A stretch of 64,000 bases of DNA from NCBI GenBank assembly GCA_963802905.1, contig CAWDKH010000002.1, positions 25,194 through 89,193 on the forward strand, given 5' to 3'. Of the stretch, positions 35,281 to 45,643 are shown piece after piece. A program made the translations under genes and the position numbers. The DNA comes from DASQFQ01 sp963802905 (lineage in GTDB: Bacteria > Actinomycetota > Thermoleophilia > Solirubrobacterales > Solirubrobacteraceae). The notes beneath the pieces were generated by a model. It was not told the DNA's origin and searched no databases. It saw only the letters and a list, made by a program, of their open reading frames with translations. Positions within the stretch are counted from its first letter, which is position 1. Each line of letters opens with the position of its first letter.

Positions 35281-35686
35281 CTCGTACCTCCCAGGCCATC
35301 GCGTCCTCCCCGCCGTCGGGGGTCTGCCAGCGCACGCAAAGCAGCTTCCGGCCTACCGTTTTGCCGAGCCACACCCGCGGTGTTTCGACCTCGGTGACCG
35401 CTGCGAGCGGGATGCGATCCTCGCGTGCCGGGATCCACTGCTTGAAGCGCAGCTCGTCGTCGGTGAGCACCAACCAGCCGTTGCCGCGCACCTGACCTTT
35501 GCCGCGCGACTGGAGTCCGAGACCTCGCACGTTCTCCGTGCGCTTCGCCGCGTCTCCGAGCTCGGCCTCGAGCTCGCTCCGGAGCCGCCGCGCTCGGCGC
35601 GCGACCGGGATCATGATCAGCGCGAACAGCAGCGCGACGCACAGCAGGATCGCCACGACAAGCGCGACGATCCCGAGTGCGGACAC
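35249..35686 (-). CDS. Membrane-anchored PH/GRAM-like domain protein
   Basis: 145 residues. One N-terminal helix (IVALVVAILLCVALLFALIM), a basic stretch (ARRARRLRSELEAELGDA), then a beta-rich domain: GNGWLVLTDDELRFKQWIPA, IPLAAVTEVETPRVW, GRKLLCVRWQTPDGGEDAMA. The strand pattern with LTDDELRF and IPLAAVTEV resembles bacterial pleckstrin-homology-like domains. Cytoplasmic-face membrane protein of unknown role. Confidence 0.7.
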   Translation of the reverse strand: MSALGIVALVVAILLCVALLFALIMIPVARRARRLRSELEAELGDAAKRTENVRGLGLQSRGKGQVRGNGWLVLTDDELRFKQWIPAREDRIPLAAVTEVETPRVWLGKTVGRKLLCVRWQTPDGGEDAMAWEVRDVDAWLSALQ

Positions 35687-35715
35687 GGAGCGGACTCTAA
35701 GTGAGCCCGCCGGGG

Positions 35716-36243
35716 TCAGCTGCCGAAGTCGGTGGTGTAGGTGAAGCCGTCGGTGCCGACGGGCGTGCCGCGGACGATGCCGATGCCGATGACGCGGAAG
35801 CGCGGGCTGAGGATGTTGCGACGGTGGGCGGCGCTCCGCATCCAGGAGGCGACGATCGAGGCCGCGGCGGCCTGCGTGCCGCTGCCCCAGGCGAGGTTCT
35901 CTCCGACGCTCCAGCGACTGCGGCCGTTCATCCAGCCGGTGCGGGCGATGCGTGCGCTGAAGCGCGCGCCGCTACGGGAGTCGTGGGCGAAGTAGCGCTT
36001 GGCGATCATGTCCGCCGAATGGCGGCGCGATGCGCGGTCGAGCTTCGCGTCGAGCTTCAGCACTCGCAGGCCGCGGGCGCTGCGCTCGGCGTTGATCAGG
36101 CAGATGGTGCCGGCTCGTGCTGTCGTCGCGGCGGAGCACGGCGAGGCGGCAGAGGCGGGTGTTGCGGCGGCGCCGGTAAGGCTGCAAGCGGCGACGAGGG
36201 GCACGGCGAACCGGCGCAGCCGGCGGGTGGTGGACAGGCGCAT
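35716..36243 (-). CDS. Secreted CAP/SCP-domain protein under c-di-GMP riboswitch
   Basis: 175 residues from the ATG at 36243 (ribosome site GGAGG at 36251-36255; a longer frame starts at 36273 but lies inside the riboswitch). Signal peptide LRRFAVPLVAACSLTGAAAT up to ASA. The CAP domain has ICLINAERSARGLRVLKLDA, the His pair in RASRRHSADM and FAHDS, the glutamate in WSVGENLAWG, and WMRSAAHRRNILSPRFRVIG. CAP proteins bind or cleave cell-wall or lipid ligands. The leader carries a class-I c-di-GMP aptamer, so secretion of this protein should follow c-di-GMP level. Confidence 0.9.
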   Translation of the reverse strand: MRLSTTRRLRRFAVPLVAACSLTGAAATPASAASPCSAATTARAGTICLINAERSARGLRVLKLDAKLDRASRRHSADMIAKRYFAHDSRSGARFSARIARTGWMNGRSRWSVGENLAWGSGTQAAAASIVASWMRSAAHRRNILSPRFRVIGIGIVRGTPVGTDGFTYTTDFGS

Positions 36244-36261
36244 GAGGCGACCTCCGGGGAT

Positions 36262-36365
36262 CTCGGGCGGCAAAACCCGAGTCCTTCGGTAGTCCGGCTG
36301 GCTCCTTGCTGCTGGAGCCCCGTGACTTTGCGGACCCGCCTCACGACGGGGGTGCCTTTATCGGG
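36262..36365 (-). promoter_or_regulatory. Class-I cyclic-di-GMP (GEMM-I) riboswitch
   Basis: Minus-strand order: closing arm CCCGA (36365-36361); GGCACC; hairpin CCCGTC-GTGA-GGCGGG; core CCGCAAAG (36333-36326) and TCACGG; stem GGCTCC/GGAGCC around AGCAGCAA (36319-36300); AGCCGGACTACCGAA (to 36285); closing arm TCGGG (36280-36276). These match the GEMM-I consensus (GNRA hairpin, CGCAAAG, CACGG, tetraloop-receptor stem, ACCGA). The closing arm TCGGG can instead pair with CCCGAG (36267-36262), giving a competing hairpin just before the CAP ribosome site, so an on/off switch is plausible. Positions of ligand-contact bases are not certain. Confidence 0.8.
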
Positions 36366-36465
36366 GAAGTGCCTAAGTTGACGTAATCCTGCTCTAGAAC
36401 GTTTGTCGGCTCGCAACGCAAGAACCTTTAGTCCAATCAGGGATAGTTGCGTTGCATCGGCCTCC

Positions 36466-38151
36466 ATGGGTAGGGTCGGTCGCGTGCGGGATCCGCAGGC
36501 AGGCGCCGTACTCATCGTCGACGCCTCCACAATCGAGCGCCGGGCCGCTCGCGAAATGCTCGCGCCGCTCGGCTATCGCATCGTCGGTGCGGACTCCGAG
36601 TCCGCGGCGCTGCTCGCCGTCAAGCACGAGCGCTTCGCCGTCATCGTGATGGACGCGCGACGGCCGAGCCTCGACGGCTACGAGCTGGCCAAGCTGATCC
36701 GGCAGCAGACGGGGTCGGAACTGACGCCGATCATCTTCCTCACCGAGTACGGCGGCGACGAGGTCGAGACGGCGACGGCATACGCCAGCGGCGCGGTCGA
36801 CTTCGTCTTCACCCCGGTGCTCGGGGGTGTGCTGCGGGCCAAGGTCTCCACGTTCGTCAAGCTCGTCGGGCGAACCCACGACCTCGAGGAGTCGGTCGTG
36901 CGGGCACAGGCCGTTCTCGACAACATGGTGGACGGGGTCGTGACGGCCACCGAGGCGGGCGTGATCGAGTCGCTGAACCGGTCGGCGCTGCTGCTGCTCG
37001 GCTATCGCGAGGACGAGCTGATCGGACAGCCGCTGGACCTCGTCATCGTCCCCAGCCTCGAGGACGAGACGGTGGGCCGGCGCAAGGACGGCTCGAGCTT
37101 CCCGATCGAGGTGGGCGTGAGCCGGATGGAGCTCGGCGAGCGGACGTTCACCATCAGCTCGGTCCGCGACATCTCCGGCCGCAAGCAACGGGTCGAGCGC
37201 GACCGCGTCGCGTTCGAGGAGGCGCCGTTCGGCAGCGTGATGACGTCCCTGACGGGACGCGTCGAGCGCGTGAACCAGGCGATCTGCACGATGACCGGTT
37301 ACATCGCCAACGAGCTGGTCGGCACCGCGTTCTCCGAGCTCGCGCACCCGGAGGACCGTCGCACCGGCGCTGCGGCCGTCGAGGCGCTTGTGGGTGGCGC
37401 CCCCGGTCCACGCCGGTTCGAGAGCCGCTACCTGCGCCGCGACGGGAGCGTGATCGAGGCGATCGTCGGCGTCTCCGCGATCCGCGACGACGGGCGGGAG
37501 ATCGTCCAGCTGTTCACGCAGATCGAGGACGTCACCAACGCGCGTCGCACGACTCGCGAGCTCGAGCAGGCGCAGTTCGAGATGCTCGCCCGCCTGGCCG
37601 GAGCCGCCGAGCTCCACGACGACAACACCGGCCGGCACACGCACCGGGTCGGCGAGCTGTCGGTGGGGATCGCCGCGCGTCTCGGACTGTCCGACAAGGA
37701 GGTCGAGCTGATCCGGCTCGCCGCCGCCCTGCACGACGTCGGCAAGATCGCGATCCCCGACGCGGTGCTCTCCAAGCGCGGCAGGCTGACCGCCCAGGAG
37801 TACGAGCTGATGAAGACCCACACCAAGGTGGGCGCGGCGATGCTCGCCGACAGCGCGTTCCAGCTCGTCACGATGGCCGAGGAGATCGCGCTCACGCACC
37901 ACGAGCGGTGGAATGGCGGCGGCTACCCGGAAGGCCTGTCCAAGGAGGCGATCCCGATCACCGGCCGGATCGTCGCTGTCGCGGACGTGTTCGACGCGCT
38001 CACGCACGTCCGGCCGTACAAGCCGGCGTGGAGCGCCGACGACGCGATCGCCGAGATGCAGCGCCAGTCGGCGCGCCATTTCGATCCGCAGGTCCTGGAC
38101 GCGTTCCTGAGCACGCGTCAGGATCCGGGCGCCACCCTCGCGTCCGTCTGA
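36466..38151 (+). CDS. Response-regulator-like HD-GYP protein with PAS domains
   Basis: 561 residues from ATG 36466; GTG 36484 is an alternative. Domains: a receiver (about 10-130) with the phospho-site VIVMDARRPSLDGYEL and FLTEYGG, but the usual KP near its end is TP (DFVFTPVLGG), so signalling may not follow the normal route. Two PAS domains follow (about 150-240 and 250-375), the first with VTATEAGVIESLNRSALLLL. The C-terminal HD-GYP phosphodiesterase has ALHDVGKIAIPDAVLSKRG, HHERWNGGGYPEGL and DVFDALTHVRPYKPAW. It is divergent from the riboswitch-CAP unit, whose ligand it would be expected to hydrolyse. Confidence 0.9.
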   Translation: MGRVGRVRDPQAGAVLIVDASTIERRAAREMLAPLGYRIVGADSESAALLAVKHERFAVIVMDARRPSLDGYELAKLIRQQTGSELTPIIFLTEYGGDEVETATAYASGAVDFVFTPVLGGVLRAKVSTFVKLVGRTHDLEESVVRAQAVLDNMVDGVVTATEAGVIESLNRSALLLLGYREDELIGQPLDLVIVPSLEDETVGRRKDGSSFPIEVGVSRMELGERTFTISSVRDISGRKQRVERDRVAFEEAPFGSVMTSLTGRVERVNQAICTMTGYIANELVGTAFSELAHPEDRRTGAAAVEALVGGAPGPRRFESRYLRRDGSVIEAIVGVSAIRDDGREIVQLFTQIEDVTNARRTTRELEQAQFEMLARLAGAAELHDDNTGRHTHRVGELSVGIAARLGLSDKEVELIRLAAALHDVGKIAIPDAVLSKRGRLTAQEYELMKTHTKVGAAMLADSAFQLVTMAEEIALTHHERWNGGGYPEGLSKEAIPITGRIVAVADVFDALTHVRPYKPAWSADDAIAEMQRQSARHFDPQVLDAFLSTRQDPGATLASV

Positions 38152-38189
38152 CCCTGTCGATTCACCCGCGGCCCGTTCGTCTCAGGAAC

Positions 38190-38624
38190 ATGGAACCGGC
38201 ACGTACCACCGCCCAGCGCAAGACCGACGTCCTCGCAAAGCTCAGCAGCGAGGTCGACCTCTGGGTCGCCTCCGCCGACGCGACCGGCGACGCCTACCTC
38301 ATCCCGCTCTCCTATTACTGGGACGGCGCGGTACTTACGGTCGCCACCCCGCGCACGAGCCGCACGGCCACGAACCTGATCCGCGCCGGCACGGCGCGCG
38401 TCGCCCTCGGCGCGACCCGCGACGTGGTGCTGATCGACGGCAGCGTGGAAGTGGGCGCCGACGCCGAGCTCCAGGAGCGCCACGCACAGGCCGCCGGCTT
38501 CGACCCGCGCACGCTGGAGGACTACGTCTACCTCCGCATCACGCCCCGCAGCGTCCAGGCCTGGCGCGAGGTCAACGAGCTCGAGGGCCGGTGGCTGATG
38601 CGCAAGGGGGCGTGGCTCGACTAG
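38190..38624 (+). CDS. PPOX-family FMN/F420 split-barrel protein
   Basis: 144 residues. Split-barrel strands VDLWVASADATGDAYLIPLS, GAVLTVATPRTSRTATNLIR and ARVALGATRDVVLIDGSVEV with the basic flavin-contact segment TSRTATN. Ends YVYLRITPRSVQAWREVNEL. Size and pattern suit an F420- or FMN-dependent reductase of the PPOX family common in actinobacteria. The ATG lies 36 bases downstream of the HD-GYP stop, so the two may be co-transcribed. One of three PPOX proteins in the window. Confidence 0.85.
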   Translation: MEPARTTAQRKTDVLAKLSSEVDLWVASADATGDAYLIPLSYYWDGAVLTVATPRTSRTATNLIRAGTARVALGATRDVVLIDGSVEVGADAELQERHAQAAGFDPRTLEDYVYLRITPRSVQAWREVNELEGRWLMRKGAWLD

Positions 38625-38625
38625 C

Positions 38626-39300
38626 GTGTGGGCGGTGCACAGCCTGTTCGCGCTGCCCGCCGTGCTCCTCGCGCTGACGCCGTTTCACTCCTCGGCCAAG
38701 CCGCTGCCGGCGCCGGTCAAGGCGCAGCTCAAGCAGGGCGGCTTCTGGCACAAGGGCTGCCCGGTGGGGCTCGGCGGCCTGCGGCTGCTGACCGTCCAGC
38801 ACTGGGGCTGGGACGGCCGCGCGCACAGCGGCCAGCTGATCGTCAACGCCCGCGCCGCACAACCGCTCCGCCGCGTGTTCCGCAGCCTCTACGGACTGCA
38901 CTTCCCGATCCGCCACATGCAGCTCGACGACTTCTACGGCCCCAAGCGCGGCCGGCCGAATGACGTCACCGCGTCGTTCGAGTGCCGCCAGGCGGTGCCG
39001 TCCCCGTGCACCGGGGCGAGCGAAGGGGAGAGGCCTCTGGCCGAGGCAGGTGGCACCGGCACGTGGTCGCAGCACGCCTACGGCCTCGCCGTCGACGTCA
39101 ACCCGAGCGAGAACCCTTACGTCGGCTGCGGCCAGAGCCGGGACCCGACGCTGCGGAGGTTCCGCAACCGGTCCCGGCACCTGAAGGGCATGGTGACCCC
39201 CCGCTCGATCCAGGCCTTCCAGTCGATCGGCTGGGGCTGGGGCGGCTCGTGGGCGGGGAACACCAAGGACTACATGCACTTCTCCTCGACCGGGGGCTGA
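38626..39300 (+). CDS. Secreted M15-family D-Ala-D-Ala carboxypeptidase/endopeptidase
   Basis: 224 residues, GTG start right after the previous stop. N-terminal signal sequence (SLFALPAVLLALTPFHSSA). The M15 zinc site shows as SQHAYGLAVDVNPSENPYVG (His and Asp ligands) and the C-terminal histidine in DYMHFSSTGG; MQLDDFYG also matches the family. It cleaves cell-wall peptide bonds (VanY/CwlK type). Cysteines at CPVG, ECR and CGQ could form disulfides. Downstream of the c-di-GMP/HD-GYP area, another cell-wall-facing protein. Confidence 0.85.
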   Translation: MWAVHSLFALPAVLLALTPFHSSAKPLPAPVKAQLKQGGFWHKGCPVGLGGLRLLTVQHWGWDGRAHSGQLIVNARAAQPLRRVFRSLYGLHFPIRHMQLDDFYGPKRGRPNDVTASFECRQAVPSPCTGASEGERPLAEAGGTGTWSQHAYGLAVDVNPSENPYVGCGQSRDPTLRRFRNRSRHLKGMVTPRSIQAFQSIGWGWGGSWAGNTKDYMHFSSTGG

Positions 39301-39302
39301 CC

Positions 39303-40058
39303 TCAGTCGTAGTTGTTGATCACCCGCACGTTGAGGGCCAGCATCAGCACCCCGCACACCGCGACCACCGCGTAGCCCTGCAGGATGTCGGTCCAGTCCA
39401 GGTCGACGAGCACGAGCGAGCGCAGCGCCTCCATCACGTAGGTCACGGGGTTGAGCGTCGCCGCGACCTCCATGGCGCTGGTGAGCATGTCGCGCGGCAC
39501 GAAGTTCGGCGTCAGGAACAGCAGCGGGAAGAAGATCAACCCCGCCGAGTTCGTCGCCGCCGCGCTGCGCGTCTTCATCGCGATCACCTGCATGAAGCCG
39601 ACGAACACCACCGCCCACAGCGCGGTCAGCAGCACGAGCAGCACGAAGCCGAGCACGCCGCTGGCGATGTCGATCCCGAACACCATGCCGAGGGCGACGA
39701 TGGCGATCGCGATCAACAGCCCCTTGAAGAACTCGGCGATCAGCCGGCCCATCACGATCGCGGTGCGCGGAATCGGCGTCGCCCGCAGCTTGTCGAAGTA
39801 CCCGCCCTCGATCTCCTCGACCATGAACAGCGCAGCGGTCCCGAACGACGCCGCCAGCAGCAGCGAGGCGGGGAGCTGGAACGCGCCGTAGCCCTGCCCG
39901 TGCAGGAACTCGGTCGTGTCGCCGGGGAAGATCTTCGCCGCCTGGCCGACGTTGACGGCCAGGAAGAACAGCGGGATGAACAGGGTGGGGAGCAGGGCGT
40001 CGGGCGTCCGCCACCCCTCGCGGAGCGCGCGCTGCCCGAGCAGCCAGGCCTGGGTCAT
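39303..40058 (-). CDS. ABC-2 type exporter permease (DrrB-like)
   Basis: 251 residues with six hydrophobic segments, beginning WLLGQRALREGWRTPDALLP. It has the ABC-2 motif GVLGFVLLVLLTALWAVVFV, and LNPVTYVMEALRSLVLVDLD before the last helix. Its start overlaps the ATPase stop by ATGA, giving a standard two-gene exporter. DrrAB-type systems export antibiotics or lipids. Substrate unknown. Confidence 0.88.
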   Translation of the reverse strand: MTQAWLLGQRALREGWRTPDALLPTLFIPLFFLAVNVGQAAKIFPGDTTEFLHGQGYGAFQLPASLLLAASFGTAALFMVEEIEGGYFDKLRATPIPRTAIVMGRLIAEFFKGLLIAIAIVALGMVFGIDIASGVLGFVLLVLLTALWAVVFVGFMQVIAMKTRSAAATNSAGLIFFPLLFLTPNFVPRDMLTSAMEVAATLNPVTYVMEALRSLVLVDLDWTDILQGYAVVAVCGVLMLALNVRVINNYD

Positions 40059-40891
40059 GCCGTCACCTCCTGCACCTCGCCGGCGCCGCGGTCGCGCGTG
40101 CGGCCGACGGCGTCGAGGAAGACCTCGTCGAGCGTCGGCTCATGGTCGAGCCCCTTGCGCTCGCGCAGGTCGGCCTTCAGGTGCTGCGGCGTGCCCTCGC
40201 GCACGATCAGGCCGTCGTCGATGATCGCCAGCCGCTCGCAGAGCGCGTCGGCCTCCTCGAGGTATTGCGTTGTAAGGAACACGGTCGTCCCGCGCTCGTT
40301 GATGCGCCGCACCTCGTCCCACACCGTGAGCCGGCTGGAGGGGTCGAGGCCGGTGGTCGGCTCGTCGAGGAACAGGACCTCGGGCCGGTGCACGAGCGCG
40401 GAGGCGAGGTCGAGCCGGCGCTTCATCCCGCCGGAGTAGCCCTTGATCGAGCGGTCGGCGGCGTCCTCGAGCTCGACCAGCGCGAGCAGCTCGCCGGTGC
40501 GGTTGGCGGCCTCCTCGGCAGTCAGCCCGAACAGCCGGGCCTGCAGCGTGATCAGCTCCCGCCCGGTCTGGCGCGGGTCGAGCCCGGCCTCCTGCAGCGC
40601 GACGCCGATGCGGTGGCGCACGGCGTCGGGGTCGCCGGCGACGTCGACACCCGCCACGCTCGCGCTGCCCGCGGTGATCGAGAGCAGCGTGGTCAGCATC
40701 TTCACGGTGGTCGACTTGCCAGCGCCGTTCGGGCCGAGGAAGCCGAAGATCTCACCGGCGTCGACCCGGAGGTCGACGCCGCGGACTGCCTCGACGATGC
40801 CGGTCTTGCTCGGGTAGTGCTTGACGAGGCCCTCGGCCTCGACGGCGGGTGCGGTCATATCCGTTGGACCGCTGGCTTGGGGAGAACTCAT
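40055..40891 (-). CDS. ABC exporter ATP-binding protein (DrrA-like)
   Basis: 278 residues from ATG 40891; the internal ATG at 40858 (TAPAVEAEGLVKHYPS) is an equally good start. Walker A GFLGPNGAGKSTTVKML, Q-loop LQEAG, signature YSGGMKRRLDLASALVHRPE, Walker B VLFLDEPTTGLDP and H-loop. The C-terminal tail has DLRERKGLDHEPTLDEVFLD, typical of DrrA drug exporters. Coupled with the permease. Confidence 0.92.
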   Translation of the reverse strand: MSSPQASGPTDMTAPAVEAEGLVKHYPSKTGIVEAVRGVDLRVDAGEIFGFLGPNGAGKSTTVKMLTTLLSITAGSASVAGVDVAGDPDAVRHRIGVALQEAGLDPRQTGRELITLQARLFGLTAEEAANRTGELLALVELEDAADRSIKGYSGGMKRRLDLASALVHRPEVLFLDEPTTGLDPSSRLTVWDEVRRINERGTTVFLTTQYLEEADALCERLAIIDDGLIVREGTPQHLKADLRERKGLDHEPTLDEVFLDAVGRTRDRGAGEVQEVTA

Positions 40892-40950
40892 CGCCGGGCG
40901 AGGCTATTCGCCCCGCCCGACGACCGAGGTACGGCAAACCCCAGGTGAGG

Positions 40951-41914
40951 TCAGCAGTCGATCTCGATGCGACCGATCTTCGACGCGTTGCCCGAGGCGT
41001 ACCAGAGGGCGCCGTCCGAGCCGATCGTGATCGCGTCGGGCTCGCTCTTCGTGCGCAGCGGGCGGCTGAAGGCGCCGCCGTAGCTCATGAAGCCGATCGA
41101 GCCGAGCGAGTGCTGCGAGACGTAGATGCCGTGGCGGGTCGGCGCGAGGCTGACCGGCGTGGCGTCCGCGATCGGGAGCGGCGAGCGCCGGGTCACCTGG
41201 CCCTTGGTGTTCATGCGCGTGATCGCGTTGGTGTTGGCCTCAGCGAAATAGAGCGCGCCGTCACGGCCGGTCACGATCCCCACGGGCTGGGCGGCGGGCT
41301 GCGACCGGGTACTCGGTCACCTCGCCCTTGGTGGTGATGCGGCCGATCTTGTCGCCGCTCGACTCGGTGAACCAGAGCGCGCCGTCGGAGCCGACCGTGA
41401 TGTCGGAGGCGAACGCCCCGGCGGTCGGGATCGGGTACTCGGTCACGTCGCCCGTGGTGGTGACTCGAGCGATCCGGTCGCCATGGGCCTCGGTGATCCA
41501 CAGTGCGCCGTCGGGGCCCGACACGATGTCGGTCGGGAAGGCGCCCTCGGACAGCTCGTAGGAGGTGATCTGACCCTTGGTGGTCACGCGGTGGACCTGA
41601 TCGTCCGTGCGAGCCGTGACCCACAGCGCGCCGTCCTTGCCGGTGGCGACGCCGGCGGGGCCGCCGGGCACGGGGATGGAGCTGACCTTGCCCTTCGTGG
41701 TGACGCGCCACAGGCGATCGAGGCTGCCGTCGGGGGCGTAGAGGGCGCCGTCGGGGCCGGTGGTCAGGTCGGCGGGGACCGCGTACTGATCGAGCGAGTA
41801 CTCCTTGGCCTTGCTGTGCTGCGGGTGGGCGAGTGCGGTGCTGGGGAGCGAGACCGCGAGCGTCGCCACCGCCGTCGTAAGCAGGACGGCGGGCCTACAG
41901 AGGGGGAGCTTCAT
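40951..41914 (-). pseudogene. Secreted virginiamycin-B-lyase-like beta-propeller, one frame break
   Basis: A signal peptide (VLLTTAVATLAVSLPSTALA) begins at ATG 41914. Seven propeller blades follow, each with a GPDGALW repeat and a TTKG turn (KGKVSSIPVPGGPAGVATGK; GDVTEYPIPTAGAFASDITV). A frame change near 41296-41305 joins EVTEYPVA to PVGIVTGRDGALYFAE, ending at the TGA at 40951. The family includes streptogramin lyase Vgb, but many members are only structural. Secreted; role unknown. Confidence 0.8.
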
Positions 41915-42950
41915 GCAGGACCTCTGGGGGTTGTTGGGGGGTGGGGAGGAAGCGTGCAGAATGCCCGCTGGGATGTTGCGCTCGCAACGGAGTCAACTCC
42001 CCGACGCGTGGTACGGATAGCCGTACCGAGCCGCGGGTTGACCGCGGCGGCTCGCGCCGCCTACGGTCAGGGCATGACGAAGATGCGCGAGACGATGCAG
42101 TCGCAACCCGAGCAGCTCGAGCGGCTGCTCGCCGACCCGGGACCGGCCGAGTCGGCCGCCTCGCAGCTGGCCGGCCGCCGGCTGCTGCTGATCGGCATCG
42201 GGACGAGCTGGCACGCCGCGCACCACGGCGCCTGGATGCTGCGCAGCGCCGGTGTCGAAGCCGAGGCAGCCCACGCGGCGGACGTCGCGCCGTATGGGCG
42301 GCCGATCGACGCGGGTGACGGCGTCATCGTCCTGAGCCACACCGGCGGCACGGGCTACTCGATGGAGATGCTCGAGCGCGCGCGTCAGGCGGGCGCGGCG
42401 ACGGTGCACATCTCAGGGATCGGCAATGGCGGCGAGCTCGAGACGACTCCCGCGGAGGCGTCGTACGCCTACACGGCGAGCCACACCGGCGCGGTCCTGC
42501 GCCTCGCCCAGATCGCCACCGCGCTCGGCGCAGAGCTCGGCCCGCTCGACGCCATCCCCGGTCGAGTGGCGGCCGTGCTCGACCTGCCGGGGCCGCTGAT
42601 CGAGGTGCCGGACCGGCTCGTCGAGCTGATCGGCGCGGGACCCAACGCGTGGACCGCTCAGGAGGGCGCGCTGAAGATCCGCGAGGCGGCGTACGTCGCC
42701 GCCGAGGGGCTCTCGTCCGAGCAGTTCTTCCACGGGCCGAGCGTGGCGCTCGACGAGCAGGACACGCTAGTCGTGCTCGACGGCGGCGGGCCGGCGGCCG
42801 ATCGCACCGAGGCGATCGCGGGCGCGGTCGAGGTGACCGGAGCGCGCGTCGCACGGTTCGCCGAGCGCGAGCTGGGCGAGATGCTGTCGGTGTTCCCGCT
42901 CACCGTGGTGGTGCAGCGCATCGCTGCGGAGCTCGCCGAGCTGCGCGGCG

Positions 42951-44480
<1,530 letters not shown>

Positions 44481-44490
44481 GCGGCCCAGC

Positions 44491-45216
44491 CTACGCTCGT
44501 GCGTTCTTGGGAGGCTTTGCTTTGAGCCGCACCCACAGCTGACTCACGCCGGATGCGCCGGGGACGTCTTTCACTTCGACGTAGGGCTCCGCGCGGACCA
44601 GCTCTCCGAGCTTCGAGTGGCCGTAGTCCCGAGGATCGAACGCGGCGTGACTCTTGATCAGGTACGAGCCGACCTCGCCGAGATGGGACCAACCGTCGTC
44701 CTTGGATGTACCGCTGATTGCCGTCGATAGGAGCCGCTTCAGCTTGGGCAGCTTCGTCGTCGGGGCTTCTGGCTCCTCGCGCAGCAGGTCGAGATAGATG
44801 AACCGATCACACGCTGCCACGAATGCATCTGGCGTCTTTCGCTCGCCGAGCCCGTAGACCGTCATCCCCGACTCTCGCAATCTCGTCGCCAGCCGCGTGA
44901 AGTCGCTATCGCTCGAGACGATGACGAAGCCCTCGAGGTTCCCCGCGTAGAGCAGGTCCATCGCGTCGATGATCAGCGCGGAGTCGGTGGAGTTCTTGCC
45001 GCTCGTATACGCGAACTGCTGCATGGGCTGAATCGCGTGGCGCGCCAGCTGCTCCTTCCAGCGGACCAGGCCTTGCGTGGTCCAGTCGCCGTACGCACGC
45101 TTGACGGTCGGCGTCCCGTACTTGGTGATCTCTTCGAGGAGCTCGGTGGTGAGGCTCGCCGTGGTGTTGTCCGAGTCGATCAGGACGGCGAGCCGGGTGG
45201 CGTCGGCGGTAGGCAC
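44491..45216 (-). CDS. NYN-domain protein with C-terminal LOTUS/OST-HTH domain
   Basis: 241 residues. The NYN (PIN-like) nuclease domain begins LAVLIDSDNTTASLTTELLE, with further acidic residues in NSTDSALIIDAMDLLYAG and VIVSSDSDFTRLATRLRESG. The C-terminal GWSHLGEVGSYLIKSHAAFD and RDYGHSKLGELVRAEPYVEV is the LOTUS/OST-HTH fold that recognises RNA. Together they suggest an RNA-cleaving or RNA-sensing protein (LabA/DUF88 group). It is less GC-rich than its neighbours, a possible sign of acquisition. Confidence 0.85.
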   Translation of the reverse strand: MPTADATRLAVLIDSDNTTASLTTELLEEITKYGTPTVKRAYGDWTTQGLVRWKEQLARHAIQPMQQFAYTSGKNSTDSALIIDAMDLLYAGNLEGFVIVSSDSDFTRLATRLRESGMTVYGLGERKTPDAFVAACDRFIYLDLLREEPEAPTTKLPKLKRLLSTAISGTSKDDGWSHLGEVGSYLIKSHAAFDPRDYGHSKLGELVRAEPYVEVKDVPGASGVSQLWVRLKAKPPKNARA

Positions 45217-45230
45217 CTAGTGCGGACCGC

Positions 45231-45614
45231 TCACTCGCCCGACGACGACCACTCAGGTGCCTCGTACACGCGACCTGGCACGCCACCGACGCACAAGACC
45301 CGCAGCCCATCGGGCCCCGACGAGAGCACCCGCGCTGTCCCCGCATCGACCTTGACGAGGTGCTCCGAGTCCAAGGGCAGCTTCTCGTCGCCGATGTCGA
45401 CCGACCCCGAGCCCTGCAGCGCCACGTAGAGCTCCTGCTGTCCCGACTCCGACTCGTCGTGCGACTTGGTCGAGTAGTCGGGCGGCAGGTTCATGATGTT
45501 GGCCCCGAACGCGGTGATCTCCAGCCCGGGGCGGACGAGCCTGGCGAACCCATCCCAGAGGCTCGGCAGCTCGTCGAGGGACTTCGCTGAATAGCCGGAC
45601 ATTGTGAGGCTCAT
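45231..45614 (-). CDS. Cupin-domain protein
   Basis: 127 residues from ATG 45614 (a second ATG lies four codons in). Single cupin barrel: PPDYSTKSHDESESGQQELY (metal-site histidine and glutamates), VALQGSGSVDIGDEKLPLD and VKVDAGTARVLSSGPDGLRV. No extra domain. Cupins of this size bind metals or sugars and can be isomerases or sensors. No partner is evident. Confidence 0.75.
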   Translation of the reverse strand: MSLTMSGYSAKSLDELPSLWDGFARLVRPGLEITAFGANIMNLPPDYSTKSHDESESGQQELYVALQGSGSVDIGDEKLPLDSEHLVKVDAGTARVLSSGPDGLRVLCVGGVPGRVYEAPEWSSSGE

Positions 45615-45643
45615 CCTCTCACCACCGCTCCGACGGCGTGCGG

